Below are positions 1 to 8,219 of a DNA stretch of 64,000 bases, piece by piece. The notes below the pieces were generated by a model that saw nothing but the letters and a program-made list of their open reading frames with translations, did not search any database and was not told where the DNA came from. The stretch comes from an uncultured Oscillospiraceae bacterium (lineage in GTDB: Bacteria > Bacillota > Clostridia > Oscillospirales > Oscillospiraceae): contig CAKULE010000011.1 of assembly GCA_934667095.1 (NCBI GenBank), positions 1-64,000 of the forward strand, in the 5' to 3' direction. Within the stretch, counting starts at the first letter, position 1, and each line of letters begins with the position of its first letter. A program made the translations under genes and the position numbers.

Positions 1-186
1 CAGCAGAGCGAAATCATTCCAAGGAAATCTCAACAAGTCCTGCCAATGCTCTGAAAATTCCATCACGGATTTTCTGCAGTCCATCTTTTTTATTGCTCTG
101 TATGGAAACGCATGATATGATGGATTTGGCAGCGGTGAAAGAAACAGGTAAATATGAATTTGACGGGATGAAAGCGAGAAATAATT

Positions 187-636
187 ATGGAGATATTTAC
201 TTTTAACGGCTACGATGGAGAAAAATTAGCACTGAAATTAAAAGAAGTCATAGGATTTCCTGATTCAACAAGCTATGAAGGTGGCTACGATATAATTTGC
301 TCATTGGAAATTGATGTTGGCTGTTATAAGGCAAAATTTGATAGATACTATTCAGCAACAGCTGCTTTGTATAGTTTTTCAAATCAATTAAAGGAATGCT
401 ATGAAAGATTGGAAGGAGAAGCAAAGTATGCACTGCTCTTAGAAAACGATTTAATATTTACCGTAACAATGGGTTCTTCTGGACATGCAACGGTAAAGGG
501 TAAATTTCAGGAAAGGCCTGACTTTAATAATGTTCTCTCTTTTGAAATGGATACAGATCAATCATGTTTCCTCTCTGTAATTAGCGGAATAGAAAGTCTG
601 AAAGATAAATATGGAGATATGCAAGGGGTAAAATAA
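187..636 (+). CDS. Hypothetical protein, resembles WapI/YxiJ-type immunity proteins
   Basis: 149 aa, soluble, no signal peptide or membrane segment. The second half (a region with QLKECYERLEGEAKY, then a strand-rich stretch with GHATVKGKF, then a C-terminal region ending in a helix) resembles from memory the WapI-type immunity proteins that neutralise contact-dependent or polymorphic toxins. This is a resemblance, not a verified match. The gene is clearly AT-richer than the core genes from 0.9 kb onward, which suggests horizontal acquisition. If it is an immunity gene, the toxin should lie just left of the window; the first 186 bases hold only short open frames. No strong ribosome-binding site is visible before the ATG. 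Confidence 0.6.
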   Translation: MEIFTFNGYDGEKLALKLKEVIGFPDSTSYEGGYDIICSLEIDVGCYKAKFDRYYSATAALYSFSNQLKECYERLEGEAKYALLLENDLIFTVTMGSSGHATVKGKFQERPDFNNVLSFEMDTDQSCFLSVISGIESLKDKYGDMQGVK

Positions 637-759
637 GTGGAGTTGTCGATAAATCCCAGTTTGATGAAGTACAAGGCCATCTTTGAGCGCAACGCCGACC
701 GTCTTGTGAACGCCAACACCATTTACGAGGGACAGGTCATTGTCCTGCCCGCGAAGTAA
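637..759 (+). pseudogene. C-terminal LysM-domain remnant
   Basis: Directly after the preceding stop codon an open frame of 40 codons ends in KYKAIFERNADRL...NTIYEGQVIVLPAK and a TAA stop. This matches the second half of a LysM peptidoglycan-binding domain (typically ...NPHLIYPGQVLVIP). The first half of the domain and the rest of the protein are absent, so it looks like the 3' scar of a cell-wall protein gene into which the AT-rich immunity-like gene was inserted or recombined. It is followed at once by a strong terminator. Confidence 0.5.
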
Positions 760-787
760 GCACGATCAAACCACATAACGAAAGCAT

Positions 788-827
788 AAAAAATGCCCAC
801 CTCAAAAAATCGAGGTGGGCATTTTTT
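788..827. terminator. Bidirectional intrinsic terminator
   Basis: Nine-bp GC stem (gcccacctc/gaggtgggc) with an A-rich loop, an A-run before and a T-run after. It serves the LysM remnant on the plus strand and could stop rpiB transcription on the minus strand. Confidence 0.85.
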
Positions 828-896
828 CGTGTGCGCGGATTTGCTTAACTTAATGACATTGGCCTGCCGGCAGGGTGCTTTTTATTTGGTTCGCAG

Positions 897-1346
897 TCAG
901 CCGATGGTCTTTCCGTCCTCGATGGCAGAGATGAGGTCCACGCGGCGCTGATGGCGGCCGCCCTCAAAGTCAGCGTCCAGCCAGGTCTCCACGATCATGC
1001 GGGCCAGCTCGGTGCCCACCACGCGGGAGCCCAGCGCCATCATGTTGCTGTTGTTGTGCAGGCGGGACATCTTGGCGGAGTAAGGCTCGGAGCACACCAC
1101 GCAGCGGATGCCCTTCACCTTGTTGGCCGCCAGCGAGATACCCACGCCGGTGCCGCAGAACAGCAGGCCCCGGTCACACTTGCCGCTGGCTACAGCGCTG
1201 GCCGCGGCGTAGCCGTAGACAGGGTAGTCGCAGCTGTCGTCGGTGTTGGTGCCGAAGTCGGTGTACTCCAGCCCCCGCTCGTCCAGCAGCTTCTTGATCT
1301 CTTCCTTCAGACCACGGCCGGCGTGGTCGCTTCCCAGTGCGATCAT
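897..1346 (-). CDS. rpiB: Ribose-5-phosphate isomerase B
   Basis: 149 aa, the full length of the RpiB/LacAB family. It interconverts ribose 5-phosphate and ribulose 5-phosphate in the non-oxidative pentose phosphate pathway, in the cytoplasm. The N-terminus IALGSDHAG and the catalytic-loop motif CGTGVGIS (active-site Cys near residue 65) are intact, as is the NMMALGSR segment. The ATG follows a GGGAGGG ribosome-binding site. It is the last gene of the apparent tsaE-tsaB-upp-rpiB minus-strand operon, 15 bases after upp. The pairing with upp makes sense because both deal with ribose-phosphate and nucleotide salvage. Confidence 0.95.
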   Translation of the reverse strand: MIALGSDHAGRGLKEEIKKLLDERGLEYTDFGTNTDDSCDYPVYGYAAASAVASGKCDRGLLFCGTGVGISLAANKVKGIRCVVCSEPYSAKMSRLHNNSNMMALGSRVVGTELARMIVETWLDADFEGGRHQRRVDLISAIEDGKTIG

Positions 1347-1361
1347 GTTCTGTGCCCTCCC

Positions 1362-2003
1362 TTACTTGGTGCCGAAAATACGGTCGCCCGCATCGCCGAG
1401 GCCGGGGACGATATAGCCGTTCTCGTTCAGATGATCGTCCAGTGCGCCGGCGTAGATGTCGACATCGGGGAACTTCTCGCGGACGCAGCGGATGCCCTCG
1501 GGGGCCGCCACCAGCACCATCAGCTTGATGTGCTTGCAGCCGCGCTTCTTCATCTCGCCGATGGCCTCGCAGGCAGAGCCGCCGGTAGCCAGCATGGGAT
1601 CCACGATGAGCACGTCCCGCTCGGCCACGTCCTTGGGCATCTTGCAGAAGTAGGGATGGGGCTCCAGCGTCTCCTCATCCCGGTACATGCCGATGTGGCC
1701 CACACGGGCGGAGGGCACCATGCGCAGCACGCCGTCCACAAGGCCAAGGCCGGCGCGGAGGATGGGCACCACCACGAACTTCCGCCCCGCCAGAGTGGGG
1801 GCCTCCATCTCGCAGATGGGGGTCTCGATGTGCTTGGTGGTCAAGGGCAGATCCCGGGTGGCCTCATAGGTGATGAGCATGCCGATCTCGCTGACCAGCT
1901 CCCGGAAGTCCTTGACGCTGGTGTGCTTATCCCGCATGATGGTCAGCTTATGGGCCACCAGCGGATGGTCCATGATGTGGACCTGCTTGTCGTTCTCAAA
2001 CAT
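1362..2003 (-). CDS. upp: Uracil phosphoribosyltransferase
   Basis: 213 aa, typical length. Converts uracil plus PRPP to UMP (pyrimidine salvage). The PRPP-binding loop DPMLATGGSA is intact and the C-terminal ...GLGDAGDRIFGT segment is characteristic of UPRTases, where it forms the uracil site. Start ATG is preceded by a GGGGAACGG stretch. It lies between tsaB (37 bases upstream) and rpiB, probably cotranscribed. Confidence 0.96.
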   Translation of the reverse strand: MFENDKQVHIMDHPLVAHKLTIMRDKHTSVKDFRELVSEIGMLITYEATRDLPLTTKHIETPICEMEAPTLAGRKFVVVPILRAGLGLVDGVLRMVPSARVGHIGMYRDEETLEPHPYFCKMPKDVAERDVLIVDPMLATGGSACEAIGEMKKRGCKHIKLMVLVAAPEGIRCVREKFPDVDIYAGALDDHLNENGYIVPGLGDAGDRIFGTK

Positions 2004-2040
2004 GGTTCCGTTCCCCTTTTATCTAAAAAATTTTAACAGC

Positions 2041-2745
2041 TTACAACTTCTTTTCCCGCTCCAGCCGTTCCCGCTCGGCCTGACTGAGGCGGTGGTACTG
2101 GGGCGACAGCGCCCCGGCGGACACCAGTCCGCCTGTCCGGACCAGCTCCAGCGCCTCCCGGGCCACGCCGCAGGCGGTCTGGTACACCAGATGGGGCGGA
2201 GCCATGACATAGTCCAGCCCGTTTTCGGCAAAGGTCCGGGCGCACAGGGCCGCGCCGTCCCCCACCAGAACGGGCCGGCTGCCCGCGGCCCGCAGCTCGG
2301 CCATCAGCTCGGCAAGGCCGATGGCCCGGTCGGGCGTCAGCCGGGTGAGCACACCGCCCTCGGCCCGGAAGCGGGCGTTGTACACCTGATCGCGCCGGGC
2401 ATCCATGACGGCGCAGATCTCACCGTCCATGTGGGCCACGTTCCACGCCATAGAGGCCAGCGTGGAGCAGGGCGCACAGGGCTTGTCCCCCTTCCACGCG
2501 AGGCCCTTGGCCGCCGCCACGCCGATGCGGATGCCGGTAAAGGATCCCGGCCCCGCCGCCACAGCGATGACATCCATCTCATCCAGCGTCAGGCCGGTGT
2601 TTCTCAGCAGGTCCGCCGCCATGGGCATCAGAGTGGCGGAGTGGGTCAGGCCGCTGTTCTGAAAGGACTGGGCCAGCAGCTTCTCCTCCTCGGCCACCGC
2701 CACAGAGGCGGTCACCGCCGAGGTCTCCAGCGCCAGGATCTTCAC
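2041..2745 (-). CDS. tsaB: tRNA threonylcarbamoyladenosine biosynthesis protein TsaB
   Basis: 234 aa using the GTG start at 2745-2743, where the sequence KILALETSA begins; longer open frames upstream are antisense to tsaE and lack homology. TsaB is the ASKHA-fold partner that scaffolds TsaD and TsaE in making t6A at position 37 of ANN-decoding tRNAs. The family motif AAGPGSFTGIRIG is present near residue 68. The start overlaps the tsaE stop by four bases (GTGA), so the two are translationally coupled. No tsaD or rimI follows, unlike many Firmicutes clusters. Confidence 0.94.
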   Translation of the reverse strand: MKILALETSAVTASVAVAEEEKLLAQSFQNSGLTHSATLMPMAADLLRNTGLTLDEMDVIAVAAGPGSFTGIRIGVAAAKGLAWKGDKPCAPCSTLASMAWNVAHMDGEICAVMDARRDQVYNARFRAEGGVLTRLTPDRAIGLAELMAELRAAGSRPVLVGDGAALCARTFAENGLDYVMAPPHLVYQTACGVAREALELVRTGGLVSAGALSPQYHRLSQAERERLEREKKL

Positions 2746-3167
2746 AGGTCCACCCCCTCGATGTCGATGATGCGGTCGTTGTCGCCCTCGCCCCGGGTGA
2801 TGGATACCCGGATAGCGTCCCCCTCGATGGCGCCGGCCACGTTCTCGCTCCACTCCACGGCGCACACGCCGTTCCGGGCCAGATAGTCCTCCCAGCCGAT
2901 GTGGAACAGCTCATCGGCGCTGCCCAGGCGGTACATGTCAAAGTGGAACAGGGGCAGGCGCCCTCCCTCGTACTCGTTGACGATGGTGAAGGTCGGGCTG
3001 GTCACCCGGTCCTCCACCCCAAGAGCCTCCGCCATGCCGGAGACAAAGGCGGTCTTCCCCGCCCCCAGGTCCCCGGTGAAGGCGACCACCTCGCCGCCCT
3101 GAAGCCTGTCCGCCAGCCGCGCGCCGATGGCCCGGGTCTCCTCCGGGCTGTGTGAGATCAATTTCAT
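2742..3167 (-). CDS. tsaE: tRNA threonylcarbamoyladenosine biosynthesis ATPase TsaE
   Basis: 141 aa, usual length. P-loop GDLGAGKTAF near residue 35, then SPTFTIVNEY and the FHFDMYRL motif that marks the family. It is the ATPase that resets the TsaBD complex during t6A formation. First gene of the minus-strand operon; the ATG follows GAGGGAAG. Transcription likely starts in the short symmetrical promoter region at 3194-3226, shared divergently with the SEDS gene. Confidence 0.95.
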   Translation of the reverse strand: MKLISHSPEETRAIGARLADRLQGGEVVAFTGDLGAGKTAFVSGMAEALGVEDRVTSPTFTIVNEYEGGRLPLFHFDMYRLGSADELFHIGWEDYLARNGVCAVEWSENVAGAIEGDAIRVSITRGEGDNDRIIDIEGVDL

Positions 3168-3193
3168 CTTCCCTCACCTCAACTTTTCAAATC

Positions 3194-3226
3194 AGTATAG
3201 CACAGTTCCCATCTTTGTGCTATACT
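3194..3226. promoter_or_regulatory. Symmetrical divergent promoter with perfect inverted repeat
   Basis: Ten-bp arms agtatagcac / gtgctatact, 13 bases apart, form a perfect inverted repeat. Each arm contains a -10-like TATACT, one for each direction, between tsaE (minus) and the rodA-like gene (plus). Matching -35 boxes are weak. It may be an operator as well as a double promoter. Confidence 0.5.
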
Positions 3227-3286
3227 AATTTACAGCTTTGCGCGCAAAAGTATCTGACGACTTTCACAAAGGAGGGAGGAGAACCG

Positions 3287-4462
3287 ATGAATCCTCTGCG
3301 GGCGGTCCGGGAATTCTTCAAAAAGGGCGATGTGGTGCTGCTCTGTCTGTGTCTGCTGGCCAGCGGGGCCGGGCTGCTGCTGATTTACAGCGCCACCCGG
3401 TACGACGTCCTTCTCCACTCCTTTGCCCTGAAGCAGGCGGTGTTCACCTGCATGGGCGTGGTGCTCTATTTCATCGTCACCTTCATCGACATCGAGTTTC
3501 TGATGGAGAAGTGGTGGTGGGTCATCCTGTTGCTGGGGCTGTTCGTCATCCTGCTCATCAAGCCCTTCGGCCGGGACGACGGCACCGGCAACCGCAGCTG
3601 GGTATTCATCCCCGGCCTGCCCTTCGGCTTTCAGCCCGGAGAGATCGCCAAGCTGGCCTACGTGGCGGTGTTCGCGTGGCTGCTGAACCGGGAGCGGAAA
3701 AAGGGCGTCAGCCGGTTCGTCTCCATTCTCAAGTATCTGGCCCTGACGGGGCTGATGGCCGGGCTGCTGGCGGTGCTCTCCGGTGACTTCGGCATGGTGC
3801 TGGTGTACCTGTTCCTGTTCATCATCATGGCGTGGGTCGGCGGGGTGAACAGGTGGTGGTTCATCGGCGTGGGCGGCGGCGGACTGGCCGCGGCGGCCGG
3901 ACTGTGGTCCTTCGTCCTGCCCCACACCAAGTACTGGACGGACTACCGCATCCTGCGCTTCCGGGTGGTGTTCGACCACACGCTGGATCCCTCCGGCGTG
4001 GGCTGGCAGCAGAGCCGCTCCCTCATCGCCATCGGCTCCGGCAAACTGACGGGCATGGGCTACCTCCATGGGCGGCAGACCCAGTCGGCCTACTCCAGCA
4101 GTCTCCCCGCCCGGCACACGGACTTCATCTTCTCCGTCTGCGGGGAGGAGTTCGGGCTCATCGGCTGCGCGGTGCTGCTGCTTCTTCTGCTGGCCATCAT
4201 CCTGCGGTGTGTGTGGGTGTCCCGTCGGGCCAAGAGCCACATGTCCTGCTTCATGGCCATGGGCTTTGCCGGGATGCTGATGGTGCAGGTGCTGCTGAAC
4301 GTGGGCATGTGCCTGTACGTGACCCCCGTGGTGGGGCTGACGCTGCCCTTCATCAGCTACGGTGGGTCCTCCACCCTGACGCTGTTCATCGCCATGGGCA
4401 TCGTCTCCGGCATCAAGATGCGGCCTCTGCCCAGCTGGCTGAAGGACCGCAGCCAGCTGTGA
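3287..4462 (+). CDS. rodA: SEDS-family peptidoglycan glycosyltransferase, RodA/FtsW-like
   Basis: 391 aa, about ten hydrophobic segments. SEDS proteins polymerise lipid II into glycan strands together with a class B PBP. Family landmarks: RSWVFIP...FQPGEIAKL near residues 105-125, the long extracytoplasmic loop with GVGWQQSRSLIAIGSGKLTG, and the C-terminal PFISYGGSS. Start chosen at ATG 3287, after the AGGAGGGAGGAG site, rather than an upstream frame start inside the promoter. RodA versus FtsW cannot be decided from sequence alone; the FQPGEIAKL context and isolated locus favour RodA. A hairpin terminator follows. Confidence 0.9.
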   Translation: MNPLRAVREFFKKGDVVLLCLCLLASGAGLLLIYSATRYDVLLHSFALKQAVFTCMGVVLYFIVTFIDIEFLMEKWWWVILLLGLFVILLIKPFGRDDGTGNRSWVFIPGLPFGFQPGEIAKLAYVAVFAWLLNRERKKGVSRFVSILKYLALTGLMAGLLAVLSGDFGMVLVYLFLFIIMAWVGGVNRWWFIGVGGGGLAAAAGLWSFVLPHTKYWTDYRILRFRVVFDHTLDPSGVGWQQSRSLIAIGSGKLTGMGYLHGRQTQSAYSSSLPARHTDFIFSVCGEEFGLIGCAVLLLLLLAIILRCVWVSRRAKSHMSCFMAMGFAGMLMVQVLLNVGMCLYVTPVVGLTLPFISYGGSSTLTLFIAMGIVSGIKMRPLPSWLKDRSQL

Positions 4463-4486
4463 CAGAAAAACAACCCTCCCATCTCA

Positions 4487-4517
4487 AAAGTCCTGCGGCA
4501 TCTGCCGCGGGACTTTT
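4487..4517 (+). terminator. Intrinsic terminator after the SEDS gene
   Basis: Stem aaaagtcctgcggca / tgccgcgggactttt with a two-base loop followed by a short T-rich stretch. Confidence 0.75.
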
Positions 4518-4581
4518 CTGTATATTTCCGGAACTGGCGCAAATGCTATCTTCAGCCAAATCAAGAAGGAGGATCTCAACT

Positions 4582-5529
4582 GTGAAATACCGCGTCAGTA
4601 TTCTTTCCCTGCTGCTGGCGGCGGCGCTGGCTCTGCCCGCCGGGGCCGCGCTGGCCGCCCCCCGCGCCGCAGGCAACTCCGCCCCCATCGCCGAGGATCT
4701 GGAGTTCAACACCTACAAGGACATCGCCATCACCAGCCGCTTCGCCGCCACCGACCCCGATGGCGACCCCGTCACCTTCCAGATCGTGGACTCCCCCGCC
4801 CGGGGCCGGCTCACCCTGGACGAGAACGACTCCGCTGCCTTCTGGTACACCCCCTACGAGGGCAAGAAGGGCAAGGACAGCTTCACCTATGTGGCCGTGG
4901 ACGATAAGGGCAACGTGTCCCAGCCCGCCACGGTGAAGATCGTCATCTCCAAGCAGACCACCAAGGTGACCTACTCCGACATGGCCGGCGAGGCCGGGGC
5001 CTACGCCGCCGTCCGTCTGGCGGAGGAGGGGGTCTACGTGGGCCGCAGGGTGGGCAGCCTGTACTGCTTCGACCCCGGCGAGACCTTCACCCGGGAGGAA
5101 TTTCTGGCCATGGCCATGGAGGCCGCGGGGGTGGAGCCCCTCTCCGGCGTGACGGTCACGGGCTTCTTTGACAACGACGCCATCTCCGTCTGGGCACGGG
5201 GCTATGTGTCCGCCGCGCTGATGGACGGCGCCGTTCGGGGCAGCAAAAACGAGCAGGGTCAGGCGGTGTTCATGGCCGCCGAGCCCATCACCTGCGCCGA
5301 GGCCGCCGTCATCATCGACCGCCTGCTGGCCATGGAGGACGTGAAGGCGGAGCCCACCATGGCGGCCCCGGCGTGGTGCGCCCAGGCCGCCGCCAATCTG
5401 GAGACGGTGTCCGTCCTCCCCGCCGGGGCGGACCTCTCCGCCGCGCTCACCCGCAGCGAGGGGGCCCAGATGCTCTCCTCCATGCTGGACGTGCTCCAGC
5501 GGCGGGAGAAAAAGGGCTGGTTCAAATAA
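4582..5529 (+). CDS. Secreted protein with Ig/cadherin-like and SLH-like regions
   Basis: 315 aa from a GTG start preceded by AAGGAGG; the longer frame upstream is antisense-like sequence inside the SEDS gene. Residues 1-30 are a signal peptide (KYR, hydrophobic core, LAAPRAA cleavage region). Residues about 35-125 form a bacterial cadherin/Ig-like domain with ATDPDGDPVTFQIV and DSFTYVAVDDKGNVS. Residues about 130-310 contain three degenerate S-layer-homology-like stretches (FDPGETFTREEFLAMAMEAAGV, FDNDAISVWARGYVSAALMDG), which in other proteins bind secondary cell-wall polymers. Probable cell-wall-associated protein of unknown role. Confidence 0.82.
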   Translation: MKYRVSILSLLLAAALALPAGAALAAPRAAGNSAPIAEDLEFNTYKDIAITSRFAATDPDGDPVTFQIVDSPARGRLTLDENDSAAFWYTPYEGKKGKDSFTYVAVDDKGNVSQPATVKIVISKQTTKVTYSDMAGEAGAYAAVRLAEEGVYVGRRVGSLYCFDPGETFTREEFLAMAMEAAGVEPLSGVTVTGFFDNDAISVWARGYVSAALMDGAVRGSKNEQGQAVFMAAEPITCAEAAVIIDRLLAMEDVKAEPTMAAPAWCAQAAANLETVSVLPAGADLSAALTRSEGAQMLSSMLDVLQRREKKGWFK

Positions 5530-5534
5530 TGCGG

Positions 5535-5573
5535 CAAAAAAGTCCCCGCAGCCGATGGCCGCGGGGACTTTTT
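5535..5573. terminator. Bidirectional terminator between convergent genes
   Basis: Stem gtccccgc / gcggggac flanked by A- and T-runs, located between the secreted protein gene and the convergent ftsK stop codon. Confidence 0.85.
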
Positions 5574-8203
5574 CATTCTTCGTCGAATCGGGGCAGGTCC
5601 TCGCTCTGGGGGATGGCGTCCCCCTCGTAGGGCATCTCCTCGGGCACGGCGGTGGACATATTCTGGCGGTACTGCATCTCCTGCCACTGCTCCTTGGTGA
5701 TGAGCAGCTGCCGGGGTTTGGAGCCCTCGAAGGGCCCGACGATGCCCTTTTCCTCCATCTGGTCCACCAGACGGGCAGCCCGGCCGTAGCCCAGCTTCAG
5801 CCGGCGCTGGAGCATGGACACCGACGCCTGGCCCACCTCCAGCACCACGTCGATGGCGGCAGGGAGCAGCTCGTCGTAATCGCCCTCCTCGGCGGCGGGA
5901 TCGGCGCCGCCCACACCCTTGGAGCCCTTGTCCTTCTCCTCGGCGTGGCGCTCGATCTCGTGCATGACCTCCTCATCGTAGTGGGGGGCGGAGCTCTCCT
6001 TCACGAAGGACACCACCTCGGCCACCTCTTCCTCAGAGATGAAGCAGCCCTGAACACGCTGGGGCTTGCCCATACCCAGCGGGGCATAGAGCATGTCGCC
6101 CTTGCCCACCAGCTTTTCCGCGCCGGTGGTGTCCAGAATAATTCGGGATTCCAGCGAGGACGCCACAGCGAAGGCGATGCGGCTGGGGATGTTGGCCTTC
6201 ATCAGGCCGGTGATCACGTCAGCGGAGGGCCGCTGGGTGGCGATGATCAGATGCATCCCGGCGGCGCGGCCCATCTGGGCCACCCGGCAGATGGATTCCT
6301 CCACCTCCTTGGCGGCCACCAGCATCAGGTCGGCCAACTCGTCGATGACTACCACGATCTGAGGCAGGGTCTCGCGCTCCTCCCGGCGGGCGTGGTTATT
6401 GTAGGATTCCAGATCCTTGGCCCCCACCTCGGAGAACATGCGGTAGCGCTTCATCATCTCGTTCACCGCCCACTGGAGGGCGCCGGCGGCCTTCTTCGGG
6501 TCAGTGACCACGGGGATGAGCAGGTGGGGGATGCCGTTGTATACACCCAGCTCCACCATTTTCGGGTCCACCATGATGAGGCGGACCTCCTCCGGCTTGG
6601 CCTTGTACAGCAAAGAAATGATGATAGAGTTGGTACATACCGACTTGCCAGAGCCGGTAGTGCCGGCGATGAGCAGGTGGGGCAGTTTGGCGATGTTGCC
6701 CACCACGCAGTTGCCGCTGATGTCCTTGCCCACGGCGAAGGACACCTTGGAGGCGCTGCTCTGAAAGTTGGGGGAGGCCAGCACGTCCCGGATGGCCACG
6801 GGACTCACCTGCCGGTTGGGGACCTCGATGCCCACGGTGGAGATCTTGTCCGGAATGGGGGCCACCCGGACAGCGGGAGCGCCCAGCGCCAGCGCGATGT
6901 CGTCCGACAGGTTGGTGAGCTTGTTCAGCTTCACGCCCTGCTCCAGCTCCAGCTCATAGCGGGTGACGGAGGGGCCGCGGGTGACGTCGCTGATGTGGGC
7001 GTCCACGCCGAAGGACACCAGCGTGTCCTGCAGCCGCTGGCGGTTGGCCCGCAGCTCGTCGTCTGCGGCGGCGGCGGAGGCGGAGCCCACCTTCAGCAGA
7101 GACAGGGGCGGGTAGCGGTAGGCAGGGATCTCCTGCTCCATGGACTGCTCGATCTCCCGGGCCACCTGCTCCTGAGGGTCTGGCTCGGGGTTTTGGGCCG
7201 CGGGGGGCGTCACCGCCGGCTCCCGGATCACCGGGGGGGCAATGGGCTCCGGCTCCGCCGCAGAGGCCGGGGCGGGGGTCACGGGGGTAGTGTCGATGAG
7301 GTCCACAAAGCTGCTGTCCTGCACCGGAGCGATGTCGGGGGCGGCCTCGTACTCGGGGGCAGAGGGCTCGAGATTGGGCTTCACCTGATCGGTGAGCACC
7401 TGATCGGGCACAGCCACACCGGGCACGGTGTCGAAGAGCTTCTTCTTGCGCACGGTGGTCACCGGGCGGGTGGGCTCCTTGGCAGTGGGGTCGCCGTCCA
7501 CGGGAATGTCGATGTTGACGTTTTTCTTTCCGCGGGCAGACCTTTCAGGCTTGGCGGGCTTCTCCGGCTCGGGCTGAGGCTCGTACTGGGGCCGGTTGGC
7601 GGAGTGCTCCTTCATGGCGGAGATCACCCCGGCCACCGTGCGGTTGAACGCGCCCAGCAGCATCAGCAGCACCAGCACAATGAACACCACTGCCGCGCCC
7701 ACCTTGCTGAACACGGCCTTGAAGGCTTCCGCCAGCAAGCCGGCGGCCGCACCGCCGGAGGTCCCGGCTACGCCGTCCTTCCACAGCTGGGCCACGATGG
7801 GCCAGCCCCAGTCGTAGGCGGTGCGGCACAGGAACAGGTGCAGCGCCGCGCCCAGCGGCAGGGGGAACAGCAGGGCGCAGGTCAGCCGCAGGCGCACGGG
7901 TCGGCCCTTGTGGAACAACAGGATCCACACCCCCACCAGCAGCATCACCGGCCACGCATATCCGCCCCAGCCGGCCAGGCCCCGCAGCAAGTCCCGGAAC
8001 CAGTTGATGAACAGGGCGTCCACCTTAAAATACGTGATGCAGCCGAAAAAGCCCAGCAGCAGACAGACGATGCCCCCCACCTCCCGGCGGACGGGCTTGG
8101 GCTGGGGCGCGGGGGTGGATTTGCGGCTGCGGCTCTTCTGCCCGGAACCGGACGCGCTCTTGCCGCTTTTGGAATCGGAATTGGTTTTCTTCTGTGAAGC
8201 CAT
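5573..8203 (-). CDS. ftsK: DNA translocase FtsK/SpoIIIE
   Basis: 876 aa. Pumps chromosomal DNA through the division or sporulation septum. Residues about 45-185 hold four membrane segments, about 190-370 a proline/acid-rich linker, and about 385-800 the RecA-like motor with Walker A GTTGSGKS and Walker B-like VVVIDELADLM. The C-terminal winged-helix gamma domain (YDELLPAAIDVVLEVGQASVSMLQRRLKLGYGRAARL pattern) recognises orienting DNA sequences. ATG is preceded by GGAGG. Whether it serves vegetative division or sporulation (SpoIIIE) cannot be told here. Confidence 0.95.
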   Translation of the reverse strand: MASQKKTNSDSKSGKSASGSGQKSRSRKSTPAPQPKPVRREVGGIVCLLLGFFGCITYFKVDALFINWFRDLLRGLAGWGGYAWPVMLLVGVWILLFHKGRPVRLRLTCALLFPLPLGAALHLFLCRTAYDWGWPIVAQLWKDGVAGTSGGAAAGLLAEAFKAVFSKVGAAVVFIVLVLLMLLGAFNRTVAGVISAMKEHSANRPQYEPQPEPEKPAKPERSARGKKNVNIDIPVDGDPTAKEPTRPVTTVRKKKLFDTVPGVAVPDQVLTDQVKPNLEPSAPEYEAAPDIAPVQDSSFVDLIDTTPVTPAPASAAEPEPIAPPVIREPAVTPPAAQNPEPDPQEQVAREIEQSMEQEIPAYRYPPLSLLKVGSASAAAADDELRANRQRLQDTLVSFGVDAHISDVTRGPSVTRYELELEQGVKLNKLTNLSDDIALALGAPAVRVAPIPDKISTVGIEVPNRQVSPVAIRDVLASPNFQSSASKVSFAVGKDISGNCVVGNIAKLPHLLIAGTTGSGKSVCTNSIIISLLYKAKPEEVRLIMVDPKMVELGVYNGIPHLLIPVVTDPKKAAGALQWAVNEMMKRYRMFSEVGAKDLESYNNHARREERETLPQIVVVIDELADLMLVAAKEVEESICRVAQMGRAAGMHLIIATQRPSADVITGLMKANIPSRIAFAVASSLESRIILDTTGAEKLVGKGDMLYAPLGMGKPQRVQGCFISEEEVAEVVSFVKESSAPHYDEEVMHEIERHAEEKDKGSKGVGGADPAAEEGDYDELLPAAIDVVLEVGQASVSMLQRRLKLGYGRAARLVDQMEEKGIVGPFEGSKPRQLLITKEQWQEMQYRQNMSTAVPEEMPYEGDAIPQSEDLPRFDEE

Positions 8204-8219
8204 ATATCTGTGCCTCCGA

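Noticed and set aside
5555..8197. 880-codon open frame on the plus strand opposite ftsK
   Set aside because: His/Gly/Leu-rich translation without any domain, an antisense shadow of a GC-rich gene; the same holds for frames opposite oppD (27714-29999), oppA (32552-35182), pepF (35399-37231) and the GLUG gene (43317-46454).
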